This document shows positions 63,509 through 64,000 of a DNA stretch of 64,000 bases, piece after piece. The notes beneath the pieces were generated by a model. The model was given only the letters and a program-made list of their open reading frames with translations, was not told where the DNA came from and did no database searches. The position numbers were made by a program, and so were the translations under genes. How positions within the stretch are numbered: the stretch's first letter is position 1; each line of letters opens with the position of its first letter. Source of the stretch: Pseudoalteromonas luteoviolacea (lineage in GTDB: Bacteria > Pseudomonadota > Gammaproteobacteria > Enterobacterales > Alteromonadaceae); contig NZ_MAUJ01000003.1 in NCBI RefSeq assembly GCF_001696455.1, positions 386,735-450,734 of the forward strand. Direction: 5' to 3'.

Positions 63509-63589
63509 TTTTGTTCCTAATTTTGAACGCGAGCTCTATTTTTGACGGATTCGACTGGCAGAGTCAAGCATGAATTTATTTATATATTA

Positions 63590-64000
63590 CTAATTATCGC
63601 TTTTCTTTTTTAGTAAGTTTGCGGCATAAAACAGCGTATCCATGTAGGGGTCCTTGATTGCGTAATATGCTTCGATGTCATTTGCAAAGCGTTGTGCAAG
63701 CTCGTATTTAACCTTACCATATGCCTGCTTTATTTCTTCATTTTCACGCAGAAAATCACGAAATAGCAGCGGATATTGTTGATTTACTCGCCCTATTTCC
63801 CGAACATGTATGTGAGCCGCTCGACCTCCTTCGGCCTCTCTAAAATAAAGCTTCATTAGTTCACTATCACCCGCTTGATAACCCACTAAATTGTCTTGGT
63901 TTATTCCTTCTTTAAATACATAACCAGCCGCCACCATTAGCTCGATAATTTTAGGATCGTCAAGGGCCTTTACACTCACCTGAATATCAATAATATCCTT
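63590..64000 (-). CDS. GrpB-family (UPF0157) protein, 5' end outside window
   Basis: The frame is open to the window edge, so the start lies beyond 64000. The visible sequence begins KDIIDIQVSVKALDDPK, which is the middle of the GrpB family's conserved N-terminal block (KPxIDIxVxV), and continues with HIHVREIG and LFRDFLREN. About 136 residues are visible of the ~170 usual. GrpB proteins belong to the nucleotidyltransferase superfamily, and their role is not known. A GTG at 63979 inside this frame is not a plausible start because the family block extends upstream of it. Confidence 0.85.
   Translation of the reverse strand, partial: KDIIDIQVSVKALDDPKIIELMVAAGYVFKEGINQDNLVGYQAGDSELMKLYFREAEGGRAAHIHVREIGRVNQQYPLLFRDFLRENEEIKQAYGKVKYELAQRFANDIEAYYAIKDPYMDTLFYAANLLKKKSDN

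Overview
The window is chromosomal DNA of a marine-type gammaproteobacterium. Moderate GC, the gene styles and an E. coli-like I-E CRISPR system next to a salicylate siderophore locus suggest Pseudoalteromonas or a close relative. This is inference from protein character, since no 16S gene is present. No IS element, tRNA or rRNA gene was seen.

Layout. (1) 1-4412: a serine hydrolase cut by the window edge, an SDR dehydrogenase/AraC regulator pair and an orphan lipoprotein, all on the minus strand. (2) 4673-19063: a complete type I-E CRISPR-Cas locus. Array 1 (about 41 repeats) and its leader are followed by cas2, cas1, cas6e, cas5e, cas7e and a fused cas8e-cas11 gene. Then come an unannotated 45-residue membrane peptide gene, a solitary CRISPR-repeat-like element in the opposite orientation, cas3, a WYL regulator, array 2 (22 repeats) and its leader. 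Both arrays are read on the minus strand. (3) 19195-20295: an amidohydrolase-like lipoprotein. (4) 20435-57992: an iron-siderophore island. A YbtP/YbtQ-like ABC pair (minus) diverges from a biosynthetic operon: salicyl-AMP ligase fused to salicylate synthase, a trimodular and a monomodular NRPS, and a type II thioesterase. Next are a FecBCD/E-type import operon that also carries an ABC-2 permease fused to a catalytically dead M1 peptidase domain, a TonB-dependent receptor, two saccharopine-dehydrogenase-like reductases, and a PchR-type AraC regulator with a good Fur box. (5) 58390-64000: small membrane proteins, a small putative RHH protein, an XRE regulator, a 42-residue peptide gene beside a membrane protein, a TPR protein, a DUF998-like protein, a PNPOx-like flavoprotein and a GrpB-family gene cut by the edge.

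How the genes work together. The siderophore line should make salicylate, load it on an aryl carrier domain, and extend it with four Cy-A-PCP modules. Three of these have adenylation codes consistent with cysteine. A terminal reductase domain releases the product, predicting a salicyl-capped oligothiazoline longer than pyochelin. Uptake would use the TonB receptor, the binding protein and one or both ABC systems. A shared GGG-type direct repeat lies upstream of three of the transcription units and may be the AraC operator.

The least expected signals are in the cas3-cas8e gap. They are a lone repeat-like element with a 9-10 nt seed match 130 bp away, a duplicated 15-bp element and a one-helix peptide gene. 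Together they suggest a Cascade-directed regulatory or toxin-type module.
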